Positions 1-11,929 of a stretch of 64,000 bases of DNA are shown here, one piece after another. Within the stretch, counting starts at the first letter, position 1; each line of letters begins with the position of its first letter. The position numbers were made by a program, and so were the translations under genes. Source of the DNA: Microglena sp. YARC (Eukaryota > Chlorophyta > Chlorophyceae > Chlamydomonadales > Chlamydomonadaceae); the NCBI GenBank assembly GCA_022414725.1, contig CM039462.1:33652156-33716155 (forward strand). Reading direction: 5' to 3'. Below the pieces are notes generated by a model. The model saw only the letters and a list, made by a program, of their open reading frames with translations. It was not told where the DNA came from and ran no database searches.

Positions 1-262
1 CCATCCACCCGTCCACCCATTCATCCATCCATCATTCATGCATGCATGCATCAATCCATCCATAAATCCATCCACCCACCCACCCAACCATCCATCCATC
101 CACCCATGCATCAATCCATCATTCAATCCATCCACGCACCCACCCACCAACCAACCCATCCACCCATCCACCTACCCACCCAACCATCCATCCATCCATC
201 TATCCATTCATCCCTCCATCCATCCCTCCATCCATCCATTCATCCATCCATCCATCCATCAT
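1..262. repeat. ATCC/CATC microsatellite block
   Basis: The first 260 bases are almost pure tetranucleotide repeat (ATCC with CACC, CATT and CATG variants), running off the left edge. Open frames across it read His-Pro-Ser-Ile repeats and are an artefact of the repeat, not genes. Confidence 0.95.
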
Positions 263-483
263 GGACTATGATCAATCGTAGGCTATTATCGCCTGTCTAC
301 TTTGTCAAGAGTATTCGCACCCGAGGAGGTTGGTCTCTCAGCGCAAACCAGCGACCCTAGGAAAATAGGGATCTAGAATGGAAGGCGTGGTTTCTCCCAG
401 CCCAACTGTATGTATCATGCCAGTTTATTTAGTGCATACCATACGGTACAACCTGGAAATAAACCCTTGCCTTGTATATGACA

Positions 484-560
484 TGGCAATGTAATGCAAT
501 ATAATGCTATATAATGCTATATAATACAATGCAATGCAATATAATGCAATGTAATGTAGT
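484..560. repeat. AT-rich short tandem repeat
   Basis: Degenerate copies of TAATGCAATA and TAATGCTATA follow one another. This is simple-sequence DNA; the rest of 263-850 shows no supported gene. Confidence 0.75.
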
Positions 561-849
561 AGAACCTGTTTGCCATGAATGTATATATTGTTTTCCTTGT
601 GAGTTCACGTGTACAAAATAAACCAGATATACGCATGGTAAATCCAGCTCTGTCCATCAGTGATCTGACTACCAATAATGCCATGCTCTGAAATATATTA
701 TGAGCCTGGCACAAACTCTGGGTTTGTGTGTGGATTCTGAACTTCCGCAATTCAGTCACGACTAGCATGTCACCCACAAAACTTCCTGGTATACTGGAGG
801 ACATTCAGACAGATGAGCCAATACTCAGTCTAGAACTCCTAGAAAGAAT

Positions 850-1008
850 GAAGAAGTTGGTTCAAATCCCCACGGGTGCGATTTAGTGCTCACGGTCGCT
901 GTCAATGCAACCGCCATGGTAGCTTTGTCCATGAAAAGCACCAGCCCGTTTCCTACCGCCGTAAGACGGGGCTCCCTTAACATCACGCCCCACCAGGCGT
1001 CATCATTA
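850..1008 (+). mobile_element. SINE fragment (tRNA-derived), 5'-truncated
   Basis: A box-B-like GGTTCAAATCC sits at 859-869, followed by CACGGGTGCG and a roughly 130-base tail that closely matches the tail of the better copy at 11930-12135 (CCATGGTAGCTTT, CGTAAGACGGGGCTCCC, CACCAGGCGT). No box A is recognisable here, so this copy is 5'-damaged. Short frames on either strand are shadows of the repeat. Confidence 0.7.
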
Positions 1009-1920
1009 CAGTCTAGAACCTTGGACTCTTCTCGCACACATGAACAGTTATTTTTGTCTTCGTCATGGGCAGTACTTTTTATAGCAGATTGAATCGTCTT
1101 CGCAACAACAAGCAAATATACAGCACGCAGCACCGAGTTTGTTTTGAGATCGAGCTCGTCCTTTCTACTGTTTTACCTTATTCGGGTATCCACAGGATCT
1201 ACCAGAAAGCTGCAACACGTCATCCACCCTTTGGAAGCTGCAGTCTGCGCACCACAGGCATACCGACGGATGATAGCATTTGGACAAACCAGGTAGATCG
1301 TTGGTGTACTCAGCGAGTACTCTTGGTGATATCAGATCAATTAATAGCAATGGAATTGTAATTCCCACGTTAGTGCAGTGTCAGTAGAAGGAACGCTGGA
1401 CTAAAGATTGGATAAATAGATAACGAATATAATTTGGGTTATTATCGGGATTAAGACCTTAAGAAAACCAGTATGAAACCGTGCAGGCTACGGTTTCGTG
1501 GCGGCTTGGTATATTCTGGATATATGAGTAAGCTAATCTGTCAAGTAAATGATTGATGGGATCATGCTTTCATGGAAACATGGGCCTCTGCAATAGGTTT
1601 CATTGGGTCAACATCTAATCTGCTTGGTTTAATAGCTATTCGGGGGATGGAATAACTGCTCAATTGCTCATGTGCTCAATCAATTCAACAACCGTGTATG
1701 AATGAATCCGATATTCATCTGTCAATTTAACGAAAAAAGTAACCTACTTTCCAGAATGCCAGTCCGGCCCTTCACTTGATTGTGATTTGTGGCCTTAACG
1801 GCTTGATCTGAGAAAAATCATGTACATCAGCGGTCGCTTCCTGGTCAGGTTTTAGGTAGGGTGAGCCTTGCCCATTCCAATAATATTGAGTATTTATAGG
1901 GAACGGCAAATGTTGACCAA
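1009..1920. other. No gene seen
   Basis: Unique-looking AT-rich DNA. Short open frames (up to about 100 codons) have no recognisable domain and no paralogue in the window. Confidence 0.6.
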
Positions 1921-2065
1921 ATACGAGTATGATATCATATGATATCATACAAAAATCATATGATTTAATATCATATGATTTGATGCCCCAGGCTAAAGTT
2001 ACCTAGTTAGACCGCCGTCATGATATGATTTCATATGATGTCATGATATCATATTGTCGATTCCT
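1921..2065. repeat. Cluster of ATCATATGAT palindromes
   Basis: The self-complementary words ATCATATGAT and GATATCATATGATATC recur at least six times in 145 bases, separated by a GC-richer spacer. The arrangement could extrude hairpins. No coding potential. Confidence 0.8.
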
Positions 2066-2306
2066 AAGTATTTAACTATTTATCCCCTGCAAAACCTTGG
2101 ACGATCTACCAGCTTGAGCGAAGAGACAGCTTACAAGTTCTAAATAGTCTGGTGAAATTGTATAATCGTGATAATCTGAATATCTGATGCGCAGAGCCGC
2201 AAATTGTTTACTGGCCTGAAGAAGGGATGAAGTGACGAACATGCCATAGCTAGGATACCCCCTCTGAAGTTGTGGTGTGGCCTTTTCATCTGTTAATTTA
2301 GTATCT

Positions 2307-2552
2307 TGTAGGGGAGACTGCAGAGTGCAGACACGGGAGATAATAGCTCACTGTTGATCGTTACATAGTATAGTAATTGATAAATAGACGCCGCCGTAGC
2401 GGACATGATATAGAAGCCGGTGGCAGTACAGTAGTACTGCACGGCGGTGCACGTGGTCATATCAGACACGGGCACAGTGCAGAGCAAGGCAATGACGAGA
2501 CACTGGCTGCTCTGAGCCACTCAGTAGCCGGTATATAATCCGGTCTACAACA
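2307..2552. repeat. Left ~246-bp direct repeat (LTR-like)
   Basis: Starts TGTAGGGGAGACTGCAG and ends TCTACAACA. It differs from 4208-4446 by scattered substitutions and an extra GAGTGCA near the start. Confidence 0.7.
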
Positions 2553-4207
2553 TCCCCCCTAATTCAAAGTATTCTTGTGGTCAAGAATTCCTGGAATTAA
2601 CTCAGGGGCTTACAGAAATATATTAAATATAAAGTGGCATAGCTGCAGGGTCAATATGACTGCTAAGGTAGGAGCTACAGGGAAGCTGCAGGATTAAACT
2701 TAGATGTGAGAGAGGCCGCAGAGAGTGTACTGGAGAGTGTCCTGCTAGGCTTAGCTACTAATATACTTGTCAACTTGTCAATGAAGAACATTACGGCTGT
2801 GTACTGTCTCCCCATGATTTGGGAGTGAAGTGTATGACAAGGTCTGAAATCAGAAGCATCATGTTTAATTGACAGGCAAAGAAGGTGCCGCTGCATAGTA
2901 TTTATCCAGGTGGATAAATATGTGCGAGATTCATTATCCTGGATGAGAAGAAAAAACTTAACTACAACTTTGTCTGAATCTGACAAGGGAATTATTGTGG
3001 ATAATTCAGGTCAGGGAGTGTGAGGTCTCATATGAAGATATGAAGATAAGGATGGTAGATAGAAGCTACAAGGAATCTGCAGGGTGGACTATCTTCAGCA
3101 GATATCCGTTAGGAGCTGCAGGGAAGGTGCACGCTCATACTCAACTAGTTATTTATGTTAGGAACATGAAGGCAGCAGACAAGTCCCCCCATGATTTGGG
3201 ATCTATAAGGAGGTCTTAAATCAGATGGTGCAACATGTGAATTTACTTAAGTAGAGATCCCTCGCTGGCTCATTAATATCAGTCCATGTGGAATGATAGG
3301 AGGGGCAGAGGTACCAATGTTCATGATCTCAAAGGATCTCAGAGGATGATAATCCAGGAGACTGTACATGGGGCAGTACATAATTAATTCCTAAAGATAT
3401 CTAGTCCTACTTGATATATTTATTGGTGCCAGAAGGCATGGCCTCTAAGTGCCATGGTAAGGGTAGCCGTCGAGGGACAGATGCTTGGTAATCCTGGACA
3501 GGGAAGCATCAGAACTCATGTTCAAAGTTTGCAGGCATGGCAGGGAGGTGCAAAGTGCTGTAGGCATGCTAGGAGCTACACGGAAGCTGTAGGCTGGAAG
3601 CGGGGTAGTTGCCAGGTATCTGCAAGTCAACTAGGCGCTGCACGGAAGCTGCAGGGCTGGGGATACTCTGCCAAGAAGCTGCAGGGAGCTGCATGTTAAC
3701 TATACACTGCAGGTTAACTAGGCACTGCTAGGGAGCTGCATGTTAACTAGTCGCTATAGGTGAACTAGGTGCTGCACGGAAGCTAGAAGCTGCTACCGGT
3801 ATCTGCAGGTCAACCTAGTAGCTGCTGAGTAGCTGCATGGAAGATGCATGTCGCTTAAGCGATACTACACTGCAGGAGCCGGAGGTCAACTTGGACACTG
3901 CAAGAGCTGCATGTGGAGAAGCTGCCAGGTGTTGTCGGCCTGCTAGGGACAGCAGGGAAGCTGCCAGGTATCTGCAGGTCAACTAGGTGCTGGTAGGGCG
4001 GAGCGGATGGGGGTTCACTGGCAGACTATCTTCAGATGCGGACTTTCCTCAGCAGCGGCAGGGCGGACATTGATGTAGCGGCGCTGCGGGCGTCAGATTA
4101 GTAGCGGCAAATGAGCCTCTTCGTCGAGACGACTTGCTGCAAAACGAGGTGATCAGCACGATATATCAATGTGCGTGAATAAGGGCTAACCATAACCTTT
4201 AGTATCT

Positions 4208-4446
4208 TGTAGGGGAGACTGCAGACACGGGAGATAATAGCTCACTGATGATCGTTACATAGTATAGTGATTGATAACTAGATGCCGCCATAGCGGACAT
4301 GATATAGAAGCCGGTGGCAGTACAGTAGTACTGCATGGCGGTGCACGTGGTCATATCAGACACGGGCTCAATGCAGAGCAAGGCAGTGACGAGACACTGG
4401 CTGCTCTGAGCCACTCAGTAGCCGGTATGTAATCCGGTCTACAACA
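4208..4446. repeat. Right ~239-bp direct repeat (LTR-like)
   Basis: Second copy of 2307-2552, same orientation, over 90% alike by eye. Both copies carry the same GTCATATCAGACACGGGC core. Confidence 0.7.
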
Positions 4447-4632
4447 GATAACACTGCCGTATTCTCATTTATAATATAATGTACCTTACATTGCAATGGC
4501 CACAGGCATGCCTGCCTATGCCACTTGCAATGTTATATGTTGAGGTATAGGAACCACCCTATTTGCTAATTGATGGGCAATGTGTATCTTTTGGTACAAA
4601 AAATATAGTCATGATCTACCGGTATTTTATTT

Positions 4633-4970
4633 GAGCAGCAATGCACTGATAGCAGTCTTTGTATGTATGTATGTTTGTTACAGTCCAGGGGTAGGCCAAA
4701 TAGGCTAAAAGGACTTGCCCAACTGTAAGTGAGCAACAATGCACCGATATCAGTCTTTGTATGTGTGTTTGTTACAATCCAGGGGTGGGCCAAACAGGCT
4801 AAAAGGACTTGCCCAACTGTGAGTGAGCAACAATGCACTGATAGCAGTCTTCGGATGTATGTATGTATGTATGTATGTTTGTTTGTTACAGTCCAGTGGT
4901 CGGCCAAATAGGCTAAAAGGACTTGCCCAACTGTAAGTGAGCAACAATGCACTGATAGCAGTTTTTGCAT
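4633..4970. repeat. ~95-115 bp tandem repeat, 3.3 copies
   Basis: Three full units and one partial unit begin GAGCARCAATGCACTGAT, contain a variable ATGT/TTGT microsatellite and end GGACTTGCCCAACTGTAAGT. Unit length varies with the number of ATGT steps. Frames across it are repeat artefacts. Confidence 0.9.
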
Positions 4971-6250
4971 CCTCATCAGACGACCCATCACCATTGGGCT
5001 GTGCATCCACCCATCGATGGTGATGGGTCGGCTGATGGGGCTGATGGCGGTGGGTCGGCTGGCGAGGATGATGGTGATGCTGAAAGCGTAGAAACTGAGG
5101 GGGCACGACTTCGTGTGCTAAGTACCACCGGCCTATAAACTTATAATGGTCTTGCTCCTTTTCTATTATCTTTCTGTACCGTACAGAACTGTTTTTTAAT
5201 TAGTTTAATTCATTAGTTTGATTAATTAGCTTGATTAATCAGTTTGATTAATTAGCTTGATTAATTAGTTTGGTTTGGTTTTATTGCATGGTCTATCAGC
5301 CTTACCTTCAGGCTGCCCACCGTTTGCCGGCAGAAAAAACTCTAGAGTACATAATGCAATCATATTGTCATGTACCATTATGGGGAGAAAGTTTAAAGAA
5401 GTGTCCAGATGATTGTATGAAATAGTATATAAGCAGTCTCAAGCATTCTTGCCACATGTCACATGAAGGAGTCCCCACCGCCTGGAGGGTGATACTTACT
5501 ATGTCTGCCACGGTGACTTTCCCCAGCTGCGGCGTACGGAAGTGTCCCCTTAACACCACGCCCCTTCAGGCGTTATCCTTTTTTATAAGCAGCCTGAAGA
5601 CTGCTCACTTTCTACAAGTAAAGATGGTCTGCAGGTAAATATGCTCTCTGTCCGCAGTAAATATGGAATGGTATGAAGACTACAACACCTCACTCCCGAC
5701 TAGGAGTGCAATCATATGATTGAGTGTGTATGTCAATTTATAAGCGAACTATCCTCCCAGGTCCGGTGAAATTATGTGGACCCCTTTCCCCTGCCTCCCA
5801 CCCATGACGTAAACCGAAACGCTCCTGTGCCTTCGTCCTCGGCACGGGATGACCCCTACAAGTTAATATTCAAATTGATAGCAGGCAGACCTGATCCTTG
5901 GGTTTACAGCATGCGAACCTGCATCCTTGCTACGTGCAACTCGTCGCCAGGGCTGTGCACACCACAGCCCCCCTGCCCCCCGGGGTTTCAAAGTTCGAGC
6001 CTGCAACAGCTGCTCATATGAGAAATGGACTGTCCAATATCCAACCAGCTCCCTGCAGGGTCTTCAGGCAGGGGACCACCCCTGGGTGACCACCCTGTCC
6101 GAGTGGCGTGCCATGGGACCTACCATAATTTTTGTTCTTTTTGTTATACTCACTGAAACCCTGGATCAGACTTGTCTGGTGAAGGAGTAAGATAAGGCTT
6201 TTCAGCTGTTATGAAGAAGTGCAGGCCAAGGTGTGGACCCTAAGGTATAC
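4971..6250. other. No gene seen; scattered repeat pieces
   Basis: Holds a TTGATTAATTAG tandem repeat (about 5190-5275), a SINE tail fragment (5488-5575) and a piece related to the foldback near 12.8-13.0 kb (AGTGCAATCATATGATTG). A box-B-like AGTTCGAGCC near 5995 may be another decayed SINE. No domain is recognisable in the short frames. Confidence 0.55.
5488..5575 (+). mobile_element. SINE 3' tail fragment
   Basis: Matches only the tail of the SINE at 11930-12135: CTTAACACCACGCCCC followed by CAGGCGTTATC. The tRNA-like head is missing. Confidence 0.5.
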
Positions 6251-6254
6251 TGTT

Positions 6255-6605
6255 TCCTTTTTGGGCTACGCGTAGCAGCTTCTAGGCAGCTCCCTGGCCG
6301 CGTCCTTGGACCAAACCTGAAGCTAGGTAGTGTGTCTGGAAGCTGACATGACATGCATTCCAATGCAGCTGAAATCTATGGGATTGACGCAGTGGTTGGT
6401 CAATGAAGCTTGCTGGAAGCTATCATGAGTAGCAAAAAAACAAAGTGCTAAGGTAGCACTCCCTAATCAATAGTTTTTCTTTTGGCTACAAGTAGCTGCT
6501 ACTAGGCAGCTCCTTGAGCCAGCCACTGGGCTAAGCCCCAAGATTTTGAAAGTTCTGGACAGCGGCTACTGTCAGCTTCCAGAGCAACTCCCAACCCTTT
6601 AGTCA
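6255..6605 (+). mobile_element. Two MITE half-copies (CAGCTTCTAGGCAGCTCC family)
   Basis: Left-end sequences at about 6255-6320 and 6465-6600 match the left half of the complete MITE at 12153-12346, including the GCAGCTCC core and CACTGGGCTAAGCCCCAAGATTT. Neither copy has a matching inverted right end, so these are fragments. Confidence 0.6.
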
Positions 6606-8329
6606 AGAAAGTGGGGGCTACTATGATGATACAAACAATTACTCTTATATTATAAAAATGGCTCTCCACCCACCCCTATCCACAATCGTTCCTGTAACCT
6701 ACTCCTGATGAACCTCTAGCATAAACCACACCACATACAGACGTGTCTTGAATCTAAAAGACCAGCCGGCTAAGGTGCATCTCCATCCCATGATAGCCTC
6801 TCAGTCTGCTCCCACAACTCCGCCCACTCTCATCAATGTTTTTTTTCCGTGCAATGCGTCGCAAATTGAGGGACTCTGTTTGACCCAAGTGCGACGCGCT
6901 GCCCCTTGAACCCCATGGAGAGAAGCGCAGGGCTCGGGGGGTTCTGGGGGGCATTTCCGACTAGTTTAGCCAGACCCGTGCATCACTAGACAAAGACGGA
7001 TTGGGTACGCGTCGCACAAAACAAAGTGACTCCCGTGGCGTGAGCCTGCAGGGCTGGGCATGCCTGTATATAAACTGCCCACATCCGTGTGACTGCATTC
7101 TGCACTCATGGTCGAGGTGTTATAGTGTGTACCATATATTACCTCTGCGTACTATACCCTCAGACGTCCAGCAGCCTTTAAGACCATGCAATCACACGAA
7201 AAACAACCTTATGGCTTCTCCCCACAGACCTGGGCATGCTTTTTGATGATTAATAGATGATGCCAGCTGTAGAGATAGATAAGTAGAAGGAGAAAACAAC
7301 TAAACAGCTGCGGTACTGTTTAACGGGTGCCATACTGGGTCCCAGATTCACATATCAACATATACTAACACTTCTTAACTGCCTACATGGCTACATCCGT
7401 GTGATTGAGTTCTGCACTCAAGGCCGAGGTTCAGCAGCGTTTAAAATACATCTGCTTACTGTATCCTCAGACGGCCAGCAGCTTTTTCATTGACCATGCA
7501 ATCACACCAACTTGCAAAAACCAACCTGGTGGTTTGTCCAGGCAGCTAGCAGGGCAGGGCCTCCACCATTTGGTTGCCTGATGTCAACCTCGGGATAGAT
7601 GGGCATGAATGCTCAGCGATTCAGCCGTCTGCGGCAGCAGAACACGCAGCAAGAGGTATTCGTATTCCACGCGAGAAGTAAGGGCCGTGAGCCCACCCAC
7701 AGCGCAGAACCATGGAACAGTGCAGCAGATGATGGCATTGCACTGGTGCATGTCAATGGTTATATCGGCCGTTCGTTCTCGTACTATTATGATTAGTTTT
7801 TTTTCATATGCTGCGATCTGTTGCAATCATGCAAAAAATTGACTCAAAGGTGAAGTGGACTGGGCCGACTGGTGTGACCCTTCGTATGTACTATTCAGCT
7901 ACTGGCTGCTCTACGGTAGCTACTTTGCCCTTCTTCTCGTCAACTTCCTTGCCCTTCATTATACGCGGAGTCCCCAATCTGCACATTCCCCGAATCCACT
8001 AGCCCTCCTCGTGCCTGGGAACTGCTAAAGCGTTTCCTCGTGTCGCCTGCAACAGGCGCTTAAGACTTATCTGGGGGTGAAAAACCTATCTTTCTGAAAG
8101 GATTTCGGGAGGTGGGTTCTCTAGCACAATCCAGACACTACATTGATTTGACGAGAAATGCGTGGCCATTCCTTCGACAGTAGGAGCTCCTGATGTAGCT
8201 CGCAGTTGTTCCCCCGGTGTGCACTCCGACTATCCGAGTCGACCCAGACAAATTAAACGAAGTAGCTATTGAGACGAAGTAGTATATAGGTAGGAAACCA
8301 AGAATCTTGTGTTCACTTCAAACAAATCG
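6606..8329. other. No gene seen; repeated non-coding modules
   Basis: Two related ~200-base modules at about 7040-7260 and 7340-7560 share CCGTGTGA-TGCA-TTCTGCACTCA, CCTCAGACG-CCAGCAGC and CCATGCAATCACAC. The stretch near 7610-7740 resembles 28050-28160 (CAGCGAT, GGCAGCAGAAC, CGCARCAAG). Nothing looks coding. Confidence 0.5.
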
Positions 8330-8600
8330 ATATTGCCTCACTGGAAAAGTGTGATGAACTAGTCTGATCATGATCATCTGATGCGCTGTTCCGGAAATTC
8401 TTTACAGGCATGAGGAAGTGAATGATGAACACGCAGAAGCTACATTATGATGCCCCTGCCTGAGGACTAGCTTATACAGCAACCAGATAATTAAGATGGC
8501 TGACATGGCACATCTTCAATAGGAATGCCGTATAATGATTCCCTAACTGGCATTACTGTTTCCTTCCTAGCTATTACATTCTCTTGATCATAACTTAGTA
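8330..8600 (+). repeat. LRR-unit upstream repeat, copy 1
   Basis: A ~250-base sequence is shared with about 16180-16400, 29410-29640 and 29860-30070. Common words include ATCTGATG, GATGCCCC-G-CTGAGGACTAGCTT, ATTACTGTTTSCTTCC and the order of spacers. It belongs to the duplicated backbone upstream of the LRR genes. No coding signal. The following 8600-9690 has no gene. Confidence 0.65.
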
Positions 8601-9498
8601 ATGGGTAGAAGGGTAAACAATTATTAGTAGGGAGGGTGGTGCAGCTATTGATTGATAGCAACCTGGTGGGTTGTGATGTTCGCAAGGCCAGGCCACCACC
8701 CAGCATATCGTAGGCGGGAGCAGTAAGGCTCCAGGGATCAGGCAACTAGCAAGTCTCATTTCTAATCAAGATGGCCAGATACTAATATCTAAACATCTTT
8801 AAGCACCACGATCAACATGCAGCCAGTTTCACCATTGGATGCCTCAAAATGAGGACGAGAACACTTTGAAACATATGTGCTAAAGTCTTTAGTGTGGACA
8901 TGTTTTGCCCACTCCTCTACTTAGTTGCGTAGGTTCTTGGTTTGGCCTGTGCTTTTATGCTGAAGTATGTTTTGCAGATCCCCCTCCCCCCTCACTTATG
9001 AACAGGAGCACATCAGGAACCACTCATCTTTGTCAGGCTTATGTTGCACTGCTCACCGGGTATTGTTCTGCCTACTCAACTGTACTGCATTTCATTGTCG
9101 TAGGCAGGCCAGTGTTGACCCAAGGAACGCCCACACAACAACTGCCAGAGGGTTCTTCCAACTATCCTCTCTTAATCAACAGAATGTAGGTATACCGTAT
9201 ATAGGTAAAGGAACCACACAATTTGGATTATAAGTATAGTTACTGATGGATTGACAAAAGATCTGGCATCCTGTCAGACAATAAAACCAGACATGATCTT
9301 TTTCATTTGAGCAACTGCACTAGTCTCCCCGGTGGGAAGTTCATGTCATGTCTGTACAATGAAGCAGGAGGGCGCAATTAAAATAACTTGTCAGGCACTC
9401 TGTTTACGAGTAATAATAATGTTTAAATGTGAAAGGGGAGCCGATTTTGTGTAGAAACATGCGGGTCTCGAGGAATTCTGATGAGGTCAGATTTGAGC

Positions 9499-9522
9499 CC
9501 CCCCCCCCCGCCCCCCCCCCTG
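9499..9522. repeat. Poly-C tract
   Basis: Twenty-odd cytosines interrupted by one G. Homopolymer of no visible function; assembly length may be unreliable. Confidence 0.9.
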
Positions 9523-9898
9523 GCTCCAACGTTTTAGCCCCCATTCCGGCACCTGTTTTTTTGCGCCTTTCCAGATGAAGATATACATAGTTGGATAAAT
9601 AATCCTGATTGGATAAACCGAGGTGGGCAATAAAGCTATATACGAAGCAATGGGAATTTTTGATAGTACCGTTTAATATGTATTAGTTATAAATAGTTAG
9701 CAGTGATCAATAATGCTGTCACCTAGGATAGTTGACAGTTGGAACAAGTAATCCAGAAGAATGCCGGCATTCCAAAAGCAAGTCTGTCAAAGCCACATGC
9801 AACATCCGCCCTTGCACTGATCCATGTTGCTGCTAACTCTGCTGTTGGAATATTTGACACACATGAAGAAAGGCATGACTGCGCACAGTGTTGCCATT

Positions 9899-9920
9899 AT
9901 GTGTGTGTGTGTGTGCGCGT
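9899..9920 (+). promoter_or_regulatory. GT-rich tract upstream of LRR gene 1
   Basis: A (GT)n/GCGCGT tract about 130 bases before the LRR gene is conserved in position in unit 2 (about 16687-16703) and, decayed, in unit 3 (about 42193-42208). Conserved placement suggests it lies in a promoter or 5' UTR. No TATA box is convincing. Function is inferred only. Confidence 0.4.
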
Positions 9921-10050
9921 AAGGATGTGGTTGAATTTCTAGTATTCTGTGGCATGGCATAGCCTTCTAAATGCAGAACGAGCTTATTTTGACGTGCTTA
10001 TGCCCCGCCCATCTTCGTGCAGAGCCAATATCCTAACAAGGATTGGACGA

Positions 10051-11103
10051 ATGAGTGAGGCACCACCACAAGTAGCACTGGGTTCACCTGAGGTGATCGG
10101 AAATGCCATGTCCCTGCTACTCCTTGCTCCATCAACAACTTCACTTCTTGACCTCCCAACGCACCTGATTTCTAGCGTCGTGGACATTCTTCTCCTCCCG
10201 GACCGCAGTGAAGGATACAGACAAAGGGACATCGCTTCATTTCGCTTGACATGCAGTTTGTTCAACAGCTTGGTGCTTGCTAGAGCAACAAGAATGGTTC
10301 TCATTTGCCCTAAGCAGGTTGACAACTTTTCGTCCCTACCAGTGCGTCTGCTCCCCAACCTGCAACTACTTGACCTGAATCAATGCCGGATATCACCTCT
10401 CAGCTTCGTTGGAATGCCAACAACGATCACAACTTTAAAACTCGGGGGACCAAGGAACTTTGGCGGCGGCAGATATCCAATCCTTGACCTTTCACCGCTG
10501 TCAAAATGCATAGGCTTGACAGATCTTGACATCTCCTCTCGCAACAGAGTTTCAGATCTTTCCCCCCTGGCTGCATGCAAGTACCTGGACAAGCTAGACA
10601 TAAGCGGATGCATGACCCTGCGCTCCCTCGATCCCCTGGCGAACTGCACTAATCTTCGCAGTGTAAACCTTCGCTATACAGCTATCGAAGACTTGTGCCC
10701 TCTCTCAGCTTGCGAGGAGTTGGAGATGATCAATTGCTCCAACACGAAAGTCTCTGACTTGTCTCCACTCTCTGCCTGCTTGAAGCTGAGGGATGTAAAC
10801 TGCAGAGAGACATCTGTCTCCGACTTATCTCCTCTCTCGGCCTGCTTGGAACTGCGTAAGGTTGATTGCATTGGCGCTTCTGTCAAAGATATCGCATGCC
10901 TCACTGCCTGCCCTCAGCTGAAGAGCATAGGATGCGATCAGGGAGTGATTGGTCTACAACTTGGGGATGCTCTAGAATTTGAGGATGGTCCTCAAGACCA
11001 CCGTTTCTATTTAGCTTCTCATTGGGCTTTGCCAAAGGTTACCATTGAGGTGCCATATGATTTCCCATACTTCGATGGTGAAGATTTTGTTGGATCCGAT
11101 TGA
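10051..11103 (+). CDS. F-box-like leucine-rich-repeat protein, copy 1 (intact)
   Basis: Single-exon 350-residue protein. The ATG at 10051 (MSEAPPQV) is chosen because it is conserved in paralogue 2 (16832), whereas the upstream in-frame ATG at 10000 is GTG there. Residues about 28-75 (DLPTHLISSVVDILLL ... RLTCSLFNSL) resemble an F-box, the Skp1-binding module of SCF ubiquitin ligases. From about residue 95 follow LRRs, with seven regular 22-23-residue repeats of the form LSPLSACxxLxxLDIxxxxxVSD. The solenoid most likely binds a partner. An acidic tail (about 300-350) ends FDGEDFVGSD. There is no signal peptide or membrane segment. F-box assignment is tentative; LRR assignment is firm. It lies upstream of a SINE and has a broken paralogue at 16.8-26.9 kb. 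Confidence 0.85.
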   Translation: MSEAPPQVALGSPEVIGNAMSLLLLAPSTTSLLDLPTHLISSVVDILLLPDRSEGYRQRDIASFRLTCSLFNSLVLARATRMVLICPKQVDNFSSLPVRLLPNLQLLDLNQCRISPLSFVGMPTTITTLKLGGPRNFGGGRYPILDLSPLSKCIGLTDLDISSRNRVSDLSPLAACKYLDKLDISGCMTLRSLDPLANCTNLRSVNLRYTAIEDLCPLSACEELEMINCSNTKVSDLSPLSACLKLRDVNCRETSVSDLSPLSACLELRKVDCIGASVKDIACLTACPQLKSIGCDQGVIGLQLGDALEFEDGPQDHRFYLASHWALPKVTIEVPYDFPYFDGEDFVGSD

Positions 11104-11929
11104 TTTTGTTGGTGAAGATTAATGTGCGAGGTCTGCAAACAAATATTTAGAGTGAAGCGGGTGTACTAGGCATGGGTGCCTAACAAAGGTTTAGTGTTCG
11201 ATTCGATCGGCTAGAAGCACTGCTACCTTCCTGAAACTACTTTGTGGGACAACAAAATGCCAATCTGTGTACAACAGCACCACGGGTTCTACCAAATGAC
11301 AAACTCATCTACCAGACTCTAAATTGTGGAGGTCGTCCATGGAGCGCTATTCAGTAGTGGAGCACATTTCAGGGCCATCCTGAACTATATGTATATTGGC
11401 TGATTTGGGTCAATTGGTACATTTTCCATGTCACCAGTTTGCCAAAGCATTATGAGTATGTACCATACATGTGGTGCCCATGGCCATGCCAGTGTAGCCA
11501 TAATGCGGCTGAAGTGTGGCCGAGTCTTGCTGAGAATAACATAACCATCCATGTGGTTTATTTAGGGCTCTCTATGGATTCATTCAGTCATGTGAAGAGA
11601 CGTGGAAGGCGAGGATGCACTTGAGGAAGAGGATGCTCTTCAGTTGCTACGCATTGGTGTAGGCTTAGGTGATGCCCCTAGGGCAATTCTAAACCAAGAA
11701 GGGCCAATGATTTGGTCGAAGTTATGCCAAATATCTTTCCAAACAGTCTGGGGGGTTATATTATCTTAGCATTCTCGTGCGATAGCTAGCTTCTCATCTT
11801 TAACATGCGGCACCTTTGGAGTAGAATAATCCTTATATTTGGTGCAGTTTTGGTGCCATATATTTGATAGTATGGTCATTTTAGTGAGGGGCATTAAATG
11901 GCAGGGCCTCAAATGGCAGTACATATAGA
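11104..11929 (+). other. 3' flank of LRR gene 1, duplicated in unit 2
   Basis: Non-coding. It aligns with 26839-27450 downstream of the broken paralogue: shared GTGAAGCGGGTGTA, AACTCATCTACCAGACTC, GGAGCACA-TTCAGGGCCATCCTG and TGTGGTGCC-ATGG. This shows the duplication extends well past the gene. No terminator-like signal is identifiable with confidence. Confidence 0.65.

Larger units (their letters stand above)
2307..4446. mobile_element. Candidate non-autonomous LTR element (LARD/TRIM-like)
   Basis: Two direct repeats of about 240 bases bound a 1.65 kb interior with no gag or pol coding. Each repeat runs from TGTAGGGG to TCTACAACA. The interior is built from degenerate CTGCAGG / GGGAAGCTGCAGG / AACTAGG-GCTGCA words, densest at 3540-3990. 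Both repeats are preceded by the same TTTAGTATCT, so the true outer boundary, and any target duplication, is unclear. Orientation is unresolved. A simple segmental duplication is the alternative. Confidence 0.55.

Noticed and set aside
1..360. Two overlapping His/Pro/Ser-rich open frames
   Set aside because: They are six-base-rich readings of an ATCC microsatellite and have no independent coding evidence.
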